Origin: Pedobacter sp. SL55
GTDB lineage: Bacteria > Bacteroidota > Bacteroidia > Sphingobacteriales > Sphingobacteriaceae
NCBI RefSeq assembly: GCF_026625705.1
Contig: NZ_CP113059.1
Span: forward strand, 4,092,001-4,156,000
DNA: 64,000 nucleotides
Direction of reading: 5' to 3'
Below, piece after piece: positions 18,771 to 26,599 of the stretch. Position 1 is the stretch's first letter, and every line of letters starts with the position of its first letter. A program made the position numbers and the translations under genes. Under the pieces are notes generated by a model, which did no database searches, was not told the DNA's origin, and was given only the letters and a program-made list of their open reading frames with translations.

Positions 18771-19190
18771 ATGAGAATTATAATTCTATTAGTCATGTCT
18801 GTACTGGCATTAAACGCTTGCGGACAAAGCAATAAAAAAACTACACCTCAAAAAGCACAAAAAATGGAGCTCACAAAAATCTCAAACGAAAACGTAAAAA
18901 AGGCCATAGCAGCTTTACAAGCTAACGATAAAAGTGCTTGGTATAGCTATTTTACTAGCGATGCCATTTTTACTGATGATGGCAGAACACTATCCTTCAA
19001 ATCTTTTTTTGACAATGCCTTTGACAAAAAAGAAAAGTTTTTAGATATAGACAAAGTAGCCAATGAAGGAAAAGACATATATGGCCAATTTGAGGCAGGA
19101 CAATGGGGTACTTTCCGTGTGTTTTTCAAGTTCCATCAAAATGCCGAAGGAAAATTTAACCGATTAGATATTGGACAGGCAGCAAAATAA
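18771..19190 (+). CDS. NTF2/SnoaL-like lipoprotein
   Basis: The 139-residue protein starts with a lipoprotein signal (LLVMSVLALNAC, then GQS). The rest looks like an NTF2/SnoaL fold: VKKAIAALQANDKSAWYSYF, SDAIFTDDGRTLSFKSFFDN and a final beta sheet WGTFRVFFKFH. Members bind or transform small molecules; no specific activity can be assigned. It is the last gene of the AraC-SDR-DoxX-SnoaL run and is followed by a hairpin element at 19240-19302. Confidence 0.75.
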   Translation: MRIIILLVMSVLALNACGQSNKKTTPQKAQKMELTKISNENVKKAIAALQANDKSAWYSYFTSDAIFTDDGRTLSFKSFFDNAFDKKEKFLDIDKVANEGKDIYGQFEAGQWGTFRVFFKFHQNAEGKFNRLDIGQAAK

Positions 19191-19239
19191 AGCAACACTA
19201 TTCTTGTTTATTTTAGGCTAATTAAAATTGTATTTGTTT

Positions 19240-19302
19240 GCAACATGAATTACGGATTTCATACTATGCGGATGTTTGGTAAGCATCTGTAATTCATGTT
19301 GC
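19240..19302. repeat. Long inverted repeat, possible terminator
   Basis: Arms GCAACATGAATTACGGAT (19240-19257) and ATCTGTAATTCATGTTGC (19285-19302) pair over 17 of 18 positions around a 27-base loop. It lies between the converging SnoaL-like and DUF2975 genes. No long T run follows, so it may be a repeat element rather than a classical terminator. Confidence 0.6.
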
Positions 19303-19321
19303 GAACATCTTATATTTAATT

Positions 19322-20137
19322 TCAAATAGTTAATTCATTTTCTTTTTTTGCTATAATCGCTTCTTTAATAACGTAAGCAATTAATATAATTAGCATACCT
19401 ATACCTACCTTCGAAAAACTAAATACATTATAAAAATCCAAACTTAGATCAATAAAATTATATCTCTTGTCATTTAGCACATCGGTGGTTTCCAAAAATC
19501 GAACTCCCATTATTTTTGAACTGATATAACCAAAAATAAAAGCGATAATTTCCTTACATATCATTAACCAACCAAAGCCCGCAATAAGTTTAAATGTGCT
19601 CTGCTCAAAAATCTTATCCACCATATATCTATTAAGCAGCTTAATTAAGAGCCAAAAGAATAAAATGGTAAACAATAAATCTAGTTGCTCTGACAAACCA
19701 AAAAAGAACGAATATTTCTTATTGGTAGAACTTACATAAGCTTCAACGGGTTCACTTATTGTAAAACTATTAAAAACCGTAACCTCTTCATTTTCAAAAG
19801 AGCTTATACTACTGGCAGTTACCGCTGTTATTGTCCTGTTCTTACTTTCCTCACGCCGCTTATTTGAAAAAGAAAGATCTTCAAATTCATTATGAATACG
19901 TCTTTGACCATCCTCGTAGCTAATTACCGTATCTGGAATGCTTAACCGCAGCTTCGTTTTTAGTTTATAGCCTTTTTGAGTAGAACCGAAGGTAAAATCG
20001 CCATAAGTTGCATAGGTTTTCATCTTAAACAAGCTTGCCGAGATATTTACTAAAAGGGTAATTACTAAGAGTACAAAACCCAGCAGCAAAAATGATCTAA
20101 GCACTCTAGCCACCCAATAGTATCTTACTTTTTTCAT
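19322..20137 (-). CDS. DUF2975-like membrane protein
   Basis: The 271-residue protein has an N-terminal helix (FLLLGFVLLVITLLVNI), a long exoplasmic beta-rich loop, and three C-terminal helices ending in IGMLIILIAYVIKEAI and KKENELTI. The final motif, a charged stretch ending in E-N-E-L-T-I, is a mark of DUF2975 proteins. These are usually followed by a small XRE regulator, which is absent here. The function is unknown. It is monocistronic. Confidence 0.7.
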   Translation of the reverse strand: MKKVRYYWVARVLRSFLLLGFVLLVITLLVNISASLFKMKTYATYGDFTFGSTQKGYKLKTKLRLSIPDTVISYEDGQRRIHNEFEDLSFSNKRREESKNRTITAVTASSISSFENEEVTVFNSFTISEPVEAYVSSTNKKYSFFFGLSEQLDLLFTILFFWLLIKLLNRYMVDKIFEQSTFKLIAGFGWLMICKEIIAFIFGYISSKIMGVRFLETTDVLNDKRYNFIDLSLDFYNVFSFSKVGIGMLIILIAYVIKEAIIAKKENELTI

Positions 20138-20493
20138 CTAATTTGTTTTTGTAAGGTTATTAAAATTTATTTTGTGTTGATTTTTATTTACTAACTGCCT
20201 ATATTTTTACACACCTGCATTCGTCTGTTGTCAGCACTTCCAAAACTCTTGTCAGCTAAAAGTTTGATTTTAGTGCAAATGCAACAAAAATTCGTTTACA
20301 AAACTAGATATTTATTTTTATTTAGCAACATATATTTATTGAAATTCAATAAATATTAAATTCTAATCAAAAAACATAAAGTATAGACACACCATAAACT
20401 TGGAATGATTTTTGCTACAAACAAATCGTTCAAAAATACATGACAAAACATAACATTTTCAGTAATTTAAGTTTCTATTCCGCATAAAAAACG
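20138..20493. other. Intergenic region between divergent DUF2975 and rpoD genes
   Basis: About 360 AT-rich bases without a plausible coding frame or structured RNA that I can recognise. It contains the promoters of both flanking genes. Confidence 0.4.
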
Positions 20494-20501
20494 TATTTTT
20501 G
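20494..20501 (+). promoter_or_regulatory. -7 promoter element of rpoD
   Basis: TATTTTTG matches the Bacteroidota -7 consensus TAnnTTTG exactly and lies 38 bases before the sigma factor ATG. Confidence 0.55.
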
Positions 20502-20538
20502 CAGAATCGAAAAATCCAACGAGGACCAATACATATAA

Positions 20539-21402
20539 ATGAGACAACTCAAAATAACCCAATCCATCACCAATCGCGAAAGTCAATCGCTAGACAAGTA
20601 ATACTTACACGAGATTGGAAAAGTAGATTTAATCGCCGCTGAAGAAGAAGTAATTTTAGCTCGTAAAATACGTGAGGGAGATCAAGCCGCTCTTGAAAGA
20701 TTAACAAAAACCAATTTACGTTTCGTGGTTTCGGTAGCTAAACAATACCAAAACCAAGGTTTAACGCTCGGAGATTTAATTAATGAGGGAAACTTAGGCT
20801 TGATTAAGGCAGCCAAACGTTTTGATGAAACTAAAGGTTTTAAGTTCATTTCTTATGCGGTATGGTGGATTCGTCAGTCTATTTTACAAGCTATTGCAGA
20901 GCAAAGCCGTATTGTACGTTTGCCTTTAAACCAAGTAGGTTCGTTAAGCAAAATTAGTAAAGCGTTCTCTAAATTGGAGCAAGAATACGAGCGTGAACCT
21001 TCTCCAGAGGAATTAGCTGACATTTTAGAAACTACGGTAGATAAAATCTCTGATACTTTGAGTAACTCTGGTCGTCACGTATCTATGGATGCTCCATTTG
21101 TGCAGGGAGAGGAAAATACATTATTAGATGTATTAGAAAATCACGAGCCTAATACCGACAGCAACTTAATTAACGAGTCGCTTTCTGAGGAGATTAAACG
21201 TTCTTTATCAACCTTAACAGAAAGAGAACGCGAAATTATTGTGTTATTTTTCGGCTTAAGCACTAACCACCCACTTTCTTTAGAAGAAATTGGAGAGAAG
21301 TTTAACTTAACCCGCGAGCGTGTACGCCAAATTAAAGACAAGGCCTTACAGCGTTTACGCCACACTTCAAGAAGTAAAATTTTAAAATCTTACTTAGGCT
21401 AA
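20539..21402 (+). pseudogene. rpoD: Primary sigma factor RpoD with an in-frame TAA at codon 21
   Basis: The frame starts at ATG 20539 (MRQLKITQSITNRESQSLDK), hits TAA at 20599-20601, then continues [17 protein letters not shown] and on to 21402 without other defects. Without the extra codon it is a normal Bacteroidota RpoD of about 286 residues. Region 1.2 (SLDK-YLHEIGK) is split by the stop; region 2 ([16 protein letters not shown]), region 3 and region 4.2 ([17 protein letters not shown]) are intact. No ATG, GTG or TTG restarts the frame before GTG 20725, which lies inside region 2. The housekeeping sigma factor is essential, so this is an assembly error, a second degenerate copy, or a recoded gene. 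A terminator follows at 21468. Confidence 0.85.
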
Positions 21403-21467
21403 CCTCAAAATAAAAGCCTACTTAGTGTAAGTTAAACACACTGTTATACAATATTTTACAAGAAAAT

Positions 21468-21511
21468 AAAAGTAAAAAAGATTGGGTACTCGCTCAATCT
21501 TTTTTACTTTT
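21468..21511 (+). terminator. Strong terminator hairpin after rpoD
   Basis: A perfect 17-bp stem: AAAAGTAAAAAAGATTG (21468-21484) pairs with CAATCTTTTTTACTTTT (21495-21511), with a 10-base loop. The T-rich distal arm serves as the U tract. The hairpin also contains promoter-like elements for gap. Confidence 0.85.
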
Positions 21512-21512
21512 G
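21482..21512 (+). promoter_or_regulatory. Candidate gap promoter embedded in the rpoD terminator
   Basis: TTG at 21482-21484 and TACTTTTG at 21505-21512 match the Bacteroidota -33 and -7 elements with 20 bases between them. The -7 box is 31 bases before the gap ATG. Both elements lie in the arms of the terminator hairpin. Confidence 0.55.
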
Positions 21513-21543
21513 CGGCAATTTCTAACCAAAATAATTTTCTTGT

Positions 21544-22992
21544 ATGTCTAATAAATATCAGTCGGAGTTTCAAAACTGGATTGAAAAAGAAAAAAAAGCA
21601 CTTGAGTTAATTAAGTGCGTAGGCCATCTGTGGTTCGATAGATCTATTGAACTGGTGCTTTTCCGTAAACCACTGTTTGATGTAGGCAGTAGCGAAATTT
21701 TAGCTTATCGCCATTATGCAAAAGAAATCAGCGGAAAAGACATTTCGATCTACGAAACTTTAGAATTGGCCAATACCATTGCCAAGTCTAGTTTAGCGCC
21801 ATCTCGCATTGATGTAGGCAGGCTAGCCTCTGAATGGCTTGACGAAAGCAATACGCAATCTTCTATGCACGATTTCATCATCAGTAAATTGGGCAAACAC
21901 ATTGGCAAAGATAAGATGAGCTTAAAACCAAAAGACGTAGTTTTATACGGCTTTGGTCGCATTGGTCGCATTGCAGCAAGAGAATTGATTGTGCAGGCCG
22001 GAAAGGGCGAGCAATTGCGTTTGCGTGCCATTGTAACACGCAGCTACAGCGACGAAGAGCTCACCAAACGTGCCGAGCTGTTACGTACCGATTCTATCCA
22101 TGGTCCTTTTAACGGCACCATTGTAGAAGATCATGAAAATAAAGCACTCATTATTAATGGACAAACGATTTACCTCATTGCTGTTAAAAATCCAGAAGAA
22201 GCAGATTATACCGCATACGGCATTAATGACGCCTTAGTGATTGACAATACTGGCGTTTTTCGCGACCGTGAAGGACTGAGTAGGCATTTAAGTGCCAAAG
22301 GTGTAAGCAAAGTATTGCTCACTGCGCCTGCCAAAGGCGATATCCCCAATATAGTTACGGGAATTAACGATAGTGATTTTGATTTTAAAGAAGAAAACAT
22401 ATTCTCTAATGCTTCTTGTACTACTAATGCCATTATTCCGGTTCTTAAAGTGATAGAAGATGGCTTTGGCATTGAAAAAGGCCATATAGAAACGGTACAC
22501 TCTTACACCAACGATCAAAATTTATTAGATAACTACCATAAAAAATATCGAAGAGGCCGCTCGGCAGCACTAAACTTGGTAATTACCGAAACTGGCGCAG
22601 ATAAAGCAGTAGCAAAAGTATTACCTCAATTGGCAGGCAAATTAACGGGCAATGCAGTTAGGGTACCCACGCCTAACGTTTCACTTGCTATTTTAAATTT
22701 ATCATTAAACCAAGAAACCAGTAAAGAAGATATAGAGCAGCTATTAAAAGGAGCATCACTGTTTGGCGATCTTTCTGAGCAACTAGAATATTCTGTTTCT
22801 AATGAGCTGGTAAGTACCGATTTGATAGGCAACAGCCACGCTTCAATTGTAGACGGACCAGCTACTATACTATCAAAGGATGGGAGATCTGTAGTATTGT
22901 ATGCCTGGTATGATAACGAATATGGTTACACACGCCAAGTAATTAGGTTAGCTAAAAAAATTGCGGGTGTAGTAAGGCTAACTTACTATTAA
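21544..22992 (+). CDS. gap: Glyceraldehyde-3-phosphate dehydrogenase, long form
   Basis: GAPDH converts glyceraldehyde-3-phosphate to 1,3-bisphosphoglycerate. This 482-residue protein has about 125 extra N-terminal residues before the Rossmann fold, which begins at VVLYGFGRIGRIAAREL; this long form is known in Bacteroidota and some proteobacteria. The catalytic cysteine is in SNASCTTNAI, and the partner histidine is in ETVHSYTNDQ. The C-terminal WYDNEYGY motif is intact. It is monocistronic with a terminator on each side. The long forms are thought to favour gluconeogenic or NADP-linked use, but that is not decided by the sequence. Confidence 0.95.
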   Translation: MSNKYQSEFQNWIEKEKKALELIKCVGHLWFDRSIELVLFRKPLFDVGSSEILAYRHYAKEISGKDISIYETLELANTIAKSSLAPSRIDVGRLASEWLDESNTQSSMHDFIISKLGKHIGKDKMSLKPKDVVLYGFGRIGRIAARELIVQAGKGEQLRLRAIVTRSYSDEELTKRAELLRTDSIHGPFNGTIVEDHENKALIINGQTIYLIAVKNPEEADYTAYGINDALVIDNTGVFRDREGLSRHLSAKGVSKVLLTAPAKGDIPNIVTGINDSDFDFKEENIFSNASCTTNAIIPVLKVIEDGFGIEKGHIETVHSYTNDQNLLDNYHKKYRRGRSAALNLVITETGADKAVAKVLPQLAGKLTGNAVRVPTPNVSLAILNLSLNQETSKEDIEQLLKGASLFGDLSEQLEYSVSNELVSTDLIGNSHASIVDGPATILSKDGRSVVLYAWYDNEYGYTRQVIRLAKKIAGVVRLTYY

Positions 22993-23007
22993 GCTGATAA
23001 AATAATG

Positions 23008-23041
23008 GAGAGAAACAAATGGTTGCTCAAATGTTTCTCTC
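23008..23041. terminator. Bidirectional terminator between gap and the carotenoid operon
   Basis: GAGAGAAACA (23008-23017) and TGTTTCTCTC (23032-23041) form a perfect 10-bp stem between two convergent transcripts. It is followed by TATTTATAT on the plus strand. Confidence 0.7.
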
Positions 23042-23067
23042 TATTTATATAAAGAATGTCGAATAAA

Positions 23068-23772
23068 TTAAACGTTCCTGTTATTCTTTAATTTAACCAA
23101 AAACCTCTCGTAAAGAAAAATATTCAATCCGATTAAACTCATTCCGTAAAAAACATCTTCGAAAGGAATAGTTTTAATACGAATACCTATAATTTCTTGA
23201 TTGTTGTACCAAACAATTGGTGCATCTAAACCCGTACCAGTCAAAATGCCGTTTACAATTAAAAATGGAACGATCATGATGAGGTAAGTGAAATAGAACT
23301 GCCCAAGCCAATTGGGCTTTTTAATAAATCCTAGATAAGCTATAAGCAAGGTAAAAACCAAGAAATTCATCATTGGGTACATCTTATTGTAATACACTGC
23401 AAACATCACTAAGCCAAAAACCACCAAAACTACCGAAATCAACTTTGTGGAGTAATTACGTAGCCCCAATTCTTTCCAAACCCCAAAACAATGGTAAGAG
23501 AACAAACAGGCGTAAGGAATACAGAGAAAAAACAGAATTTCTTCGATTGGCAAATTCCAGATAAATATTCCTACAATATAATCTGGGTTAAAGCCCCAAA
23601 CCCCTTTTTCTGTAAACCAAACATCCCATATTAAAAATAAAATGGTAGTAATGATATTTGCAGGCAAAAAGGCCTTTACATTTTTCCAAAACATCAATTT
23701 CGGATGAAAGGAAGCGATAAAAGGAACTATTACCGAGAAAAAGTTAACGAGTAGATAGGTATAATGCTTCAT
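23068..23772 (-). CDS. Lycopene cyclase, fused CrtYcd type
   Basis: From the ATG at 23772, which overlaps the crtZ stop (ATGA), the protein has 234 residues and about six or seven membrane helices. It contains two repeats of the heterodimeric-cyclase type: NIITTILFLIWDVWFTEKGVW with NLPIEEILFF, and the C-terminal half with KTIPFEDVFYGM. The paired PxE(E/D) elements are the mark of CrtYc and CrtYd domains fused in one chain, as known in Bacteroidota and archaea. It should close both ends of lycopene to give beta-carotene. The upstream-extended frame has no support. It is the last gene of the carotenoid operon. Confidence 0.85.
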   Translation of the reverse strand: MKHYTYLLVNFFSVIVPFIASFHPKLMFWKNVKAFLPANIITTILFLIWDVWFTEKGVWGFNPDYIVGIFIWNLPIEEILFFLCIPYACLFSYHCFGVWKELGLRNYSTKLISVVLVVFGLVMFAVYYNKMYPMMNFLVFTLLIAYLGFIKKPNWLGQFYFTYLIMIVPFLIVNGILTGTGLDAPIVWYNNQEIIGIRIKTIPFEDVFYGMSLIGLNIFLYERFLVKLKNNRNV

Positions 23773-24251
23773 GAGTTGTTTTGTTGCATTTTTTGTTGAC
23801 GATAGGCTTCGCGAAAGTATTTGAATGGCACCCAAAGCATACCAAAGCACTCGCCATGGTGTTTACCCAAATGTTTATGGTGCATTTTATGTGCCCGCCT
23901 AATGGCTTTTAGGTAAATATTATTGGTATTTCTAAACCATTTAAAACGTTGATGTATAAAAATATCATGCACCATGAAATAACAGAAACCGTAAAGGGTA
24001 ATACCACCAGCTACAGCCATCATAATTACATTGCCATAAATAGAGCCCAAAAGAAACAAAACGATAGCGGGGGTAGCAAAAATCAAGAAAAAGAAATCGT
24101 TTTTTTCAAAAACCTGTCCATCATCTTTTTTGTGGTGGTCTTTGTGCAAGTACCATAAAAAACCATGCATTAAGTACCTGTGAGCTAGCCAAGCTACAGA
24201 TTCCATTACAATAAAGGTGCCTAATACGCAAAGTACAATTATTAAAACCAT
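23769..24251 (-). CDS. crtZ: Beta-carotene hydroxylase
   Basis: The protein has 160 residues from the ATG at 24251, one base after the previous stop. It belongs to the fatty acid hydroxylase superfamily, with the expected di-iron histidine motifs HRYLMH, HKDHHK, HDIFIH and HKMHH. Three or four hydrophobic helices (LIIVLCVLGTFIVMESVAWL and others) embed it in the membrane. CrtZ hydroxylates the beta rings of beta-carotene to give zeaxanthin. It is translationally coupled to the lycopene cyclase gene. Confidence 0.92.
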   Translation of the reverse strand: MVLIIVLCVLGTFIVMESVAWLAHRYLMHGFLWYLHKDHHKKDDGQVFEKNDFFFLIFATPAIVLFLLGSIYGNVIMMAVAGGITLYGFCYFMVHDIFIHQRFKWFRNTNNIYLKAIRRAHKMHHKHLGKHHGECFGMLWVPFKYFREAYRQQKMQQNNS

Positions 24252-24252
24252 A

Positions 24253-24717
24253 TTAACCAGCTTTAAATATATTAAGTATTTGAGTGGTACGATAATCAAA
24301 AATATGTGCTAGCTTTTTACGCACAATTAAAGTATTTGCCAATCTGCCTAGCCAACCAAACGAAATAGCGTAGGTTACTTTGTCTTTCATTAATACTTTG
24401 CCGTCTTTTTCTTCAAAAGTATGTTCGTGGTGCCAATAAGCATAAGGGCCTTTCAACTGCTCGTCTGCGAACGAATATGGCGCATTAACCGAGCTAATTT
24501 GGCTTACCCACTTTAACGGTACACCAGCCAAAGGCCTAACTACATACTCAATAATTAAACCGTTATGAATGTGTTGGGGCAAATTAGGGGTAACCACCTT
24601 AAATTCCATTTCTTTGGGCGTAATTTTAGACAAATTACTCGGATTACTAAAAAAGTCCCAAGCCTCTAAGAGCGTAATGGGCAATATAGTTTCTCTATAT
24701 AATTGATATTTTTTCAT
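24253..24717 (-). CDS. SRPBCC (START-like) protein in the carotenoid operon
   Basis: The 154-residue protein has the helix-grip pattern of the SRPBCC superfamily: RETILPITLLEAWDFFSNPSN at the start, KITPKEMEFKV, and a long C-terminal helix (LANTLIVRKKLAHIFDYRT). Members bind hydrophobic ligands in a deep cavity. Its place between idi and crtZ suggests binding or transfer of a carotenoid or isoprenoid, but no role has been seen directly. It lies one base from its neighbours on both sides. Confidence 0.75.
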   Translation of the reverse strand: MKKYQLYRETILPITLLEAWDFFSNPSNLSKITPKEMEFKVVTPNLPQHIHNGLIIEYVVRPLAGVPLKWVSQISSVNAPYSFADEQLKGPYAYWHHEHTFEEKDGKVLMKDKVTYAISFGWLGRLANTLIVRKKLAHIFDYRTTQILNIFKAG

Positions 24718-24718
24718 C

Positions 24719-25243
24719 TCAGGCCACTTTATTTAAAATCTCTTTATCTACCACTTCGGCTAAAATAATTTTAAACCAAGGTGTGTATTTAGTTGGGTTA
24801 TTTTTTACGTCTTCTTCCAATTCGTTTAAGCCTAAGTATGCCCAATTGGCTACTTCACTTTCATCGGGTTGTGGTGTGCCAGAAAATCTGCCAAAAAAAA
24901 CGTGGTCAAACTCATGCTCCACTAGTCCGCCGCCAACATCGGCCTTATAAATAAAACTATATATCCAATTGGTTTCACATACAACGCCCATTTCCTCTCT
25001 TAAACGTCTATCTACAGCAATTTGCAGCGTTTCTCCTACCCGCGGGTGGCTACAGCAAGTGTTTGTCCACATGCCGCCACAATGGTATTTATTAGCGGCT
25101 CGTTGTTGCAACAAAATTTCATTTTTATCATTTAATAAAAAAACAGAAAAAGCACGGTGTAGTTTCGCTTGCTGATGTGCCTGCATTTTCTCCATCACAC
25201 CGACTTCCCTATCTTGTGTATCTACTAATATTACGTTTTCCAT
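24719..25243 (-). CDS. idi: Isopentenyl-diphosphate delta-isomerase, type 1
   Basis: The 174-residue protein matches type 1 Idi, a Nudix-fold enzyme that interconverts IPP and DMAPP. The catalytic cysteine is in TNTCCSHPR, and the Nudix-like helix contains VDRRLREEMGV with the catalytic Glu. The metal-binding histidine region (LHRAFSVFL) and EHEFDHVFFG are present. It provides DMAPP for carotenoid synthesis and is packed tightly between the SRPBCC gene and the unknown 25244-25753 gene. A geranylgeranyl diphosphate synthase (CrtE) is not in this window. Confidence 0.95.
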   Translation of the reverse strand: MENVILVDTQDREVGVMEKMQAHQQAKLHRAFSVFLLNDKNEILLQQRAANKYHCGGMWTNTCCSHPRVGETLQIAVDRRLREEMGVVCETNWIYSFIYKADVGGGLVEHEFDHVFFGRFSGTPQPDESEVANWAYLGLNELEEDVKNNPTKYTPWFKIILAEVVDKEILNKVA

Positions 25244-25753
25244 TTATTTGGCAATAGCTTCTAATTGTTGTCTTTCTGTAGGTGTTAATTTCTGCTGCTT
25301 CATAAACGAAACAATGGTCTTCGTCAGTTCTTGATCCAATACCTTTTTATCATCGTTTAGGCTTCTTAAAATCAATTCTTTATCTGCTTCAATATGATCA
25401 TTATAACCCAAAAGAGCTGGCGCAGAAACTTGCGTTGCATATCTCAAAAACACTAGCTCTACATTGTTGCTTTCTTTAGCAATAGCTTTGTTAAGCGTTT
25501 TTTTACCTGTATTAAAATAACTTAGCTTAGTGATAGGATTAAATACGTGTTTGGCCATCATCATTTTGGTTGCTCCGGTATATCCCATTACAAAAGCATT
25601 TTGTTGTTGCTTAGACAAAAGCGCAAGTAAACTTTTTGCGGTTTGCTTGCTATCTACAGATTTAACATACATGGCTCTCACACTTTGTTTTGATATTTCT
25701 GTAGACCACAAAAAAAATATTGATACGATTATAAAAATTGGTTTAGCCCACAT
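25244..25753 (-). CDS. Unknown protein in the carotenoid operon
   Basis: From the ATG at 25753 the protein has 169 residues; this start overlaps the crtB stop by 11 bases. A signal-anchor (AKPIFIIVSIFFLW) is followed by an all-alpha, Lys- and Gln-rich region: KQTAKSLLALLSKQQQNAFV, GYTGATKMMMAKHVF and RQQLEAIAK. The segment GKKTLNKAIAKESNNVELVFLRY looks like part of a TPR-like helical repeat. No enzyme motif is seen. Being tightly packed between crtB and idi, it is likely an accessory factor for carotenoid synthesis or membrane placement. Confidence 0.7.
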   Translation of the reverse strand: MWAKPIFIIVSIFFLWSTEISKQSVRAMYVKSVDSKQTAKSLLALLSKQQQNAFVMGYTGATKMMMAKHVFNPITKLSYFNTGKKTLNKAIAKESNNVELVFLRYATQVSAPALLGYNDHIEADKELILRSLNDDKKVLDQELTKTIVSFMKQQKLTPTERQQLEAIAK

Positions 25754-26597
25754 TTGCCGATAATCTTTCCGGAGCCTGCGGCACAAAAAAGGTGTTTAGC
25801 ATGAGTAATGCCTTTTGGAAATCGGGCACTCTTACCCTTTTCTCCATAATTTGCTGCGCAGGGATCTCCTGTATTTTTCTAAAAAGTGATTTATAATAAA
25901 TATAGGCCAAATATACACCCTTTTTAGCGCAACGAGGCAATTTCAAAATACCATTTAGCGCTTCATCAAATTCGGCATTAATTTCACGCTCAATAATTGC
26001 CTTATCCTCTTCGGTAAAACATTCAAAATTCATGTTAGGAAAATACATTCTCCCCAATTCATAATGGTCTGCTTTGATATCTCGTAAAAAATTCACTTTT
26101 TGAAAAGCAGAACCTAATTTCATAGCTGCCGGACGAAGCTTATTGTATTCTTGCTCATCGCCATTACAAAACACTTTTAGGCACATTAGCCCTACTACCT
26201 CTGCCGAACCAAAAATGTACTTATTATACAATTGTGCAGTATAAACCTGCTTTTTTAAGTCCATTTCCATGCTGTCTAAAAAGGCATCTATCAGCTCAAC
26301 ATCAATTTGGTAACGATGAACAACCTCTTGAAAGCTATTTAAAATTGGGTTTAAACTAATTTTATTTGCTAGAGCTGCTGTAGTTTCCAACCTTAATTGA
26401 TCCAACAGGCCCTTCTGATCAAAATCATGGAAAGAGTCTACAACTTCATCCGCTAGTCTAACAAACCCGTAGATTGCATAAATGGACGGGCGAATGCTAG
26501 GCGCCAAAAATTTGATGCCCAAAGAAAATGAGGTGCTGTATTTTTGGGTGGTTACTTGGCTACATATTGCCGAAACCTGATCAAATAGTGCTTTCAT
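25743..26597 (-). CDS. crtB: Phytoene synthase
   Basis: CrtB joins two GGPP molecules head to head to make phytoene. The 284-residue protein carries both Asp-rich motifs: DEVVD in YGFVRLADEVVDSF (about residue 52) and DIKAD in NFLRDIKADHYELGRMYFP (about residue 173). The start KYSTSFSLGIKFLAP is typical. It lies 2 bases downstream of crtI and overlaps the unknown gene after it. Confidence 0.95.
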   Translation of the reverse strand: MKALFDQVSAICSQVTTQKYSTSFSLGIKFLAPSIRPSIYAIYGFVRLADEVVDSFHDFDQKGLLDQLRLETTAALANKISLNPILNSFQEVVHRYQIDVELIDAFLDSMEMDLKKQVYTAQLYNKYIFGSAEVVGLMCLKVFCNGDEQEYNKLRPAAMKLGSAFQKVNFLRDIKADHYELGRMYFPNMNFECFTEEDKAIIEREINAEFDEALNGILKLPRCAKKGVYLAYIYYKSLFRKIQEIPAQQIMEKRVRVPDFQKALLMLNTFFVPQAPERLSANVG

Positions 26598-26599
26598 AG

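Noticed and set aside
20725..21402. Sigma factor starting at GTG 20725
   Set aside because: This start lies inside conserved region 2; the upstream codons encode regions 1.2 and 2.1 perfectly apart from one TAA.
20539..21402. Stop-codon reassignment (TAA as sense) to explain rpoD
   Set aside because: Many genes in the window end in TAA at the expected family length, so TAA is a normal stop here.
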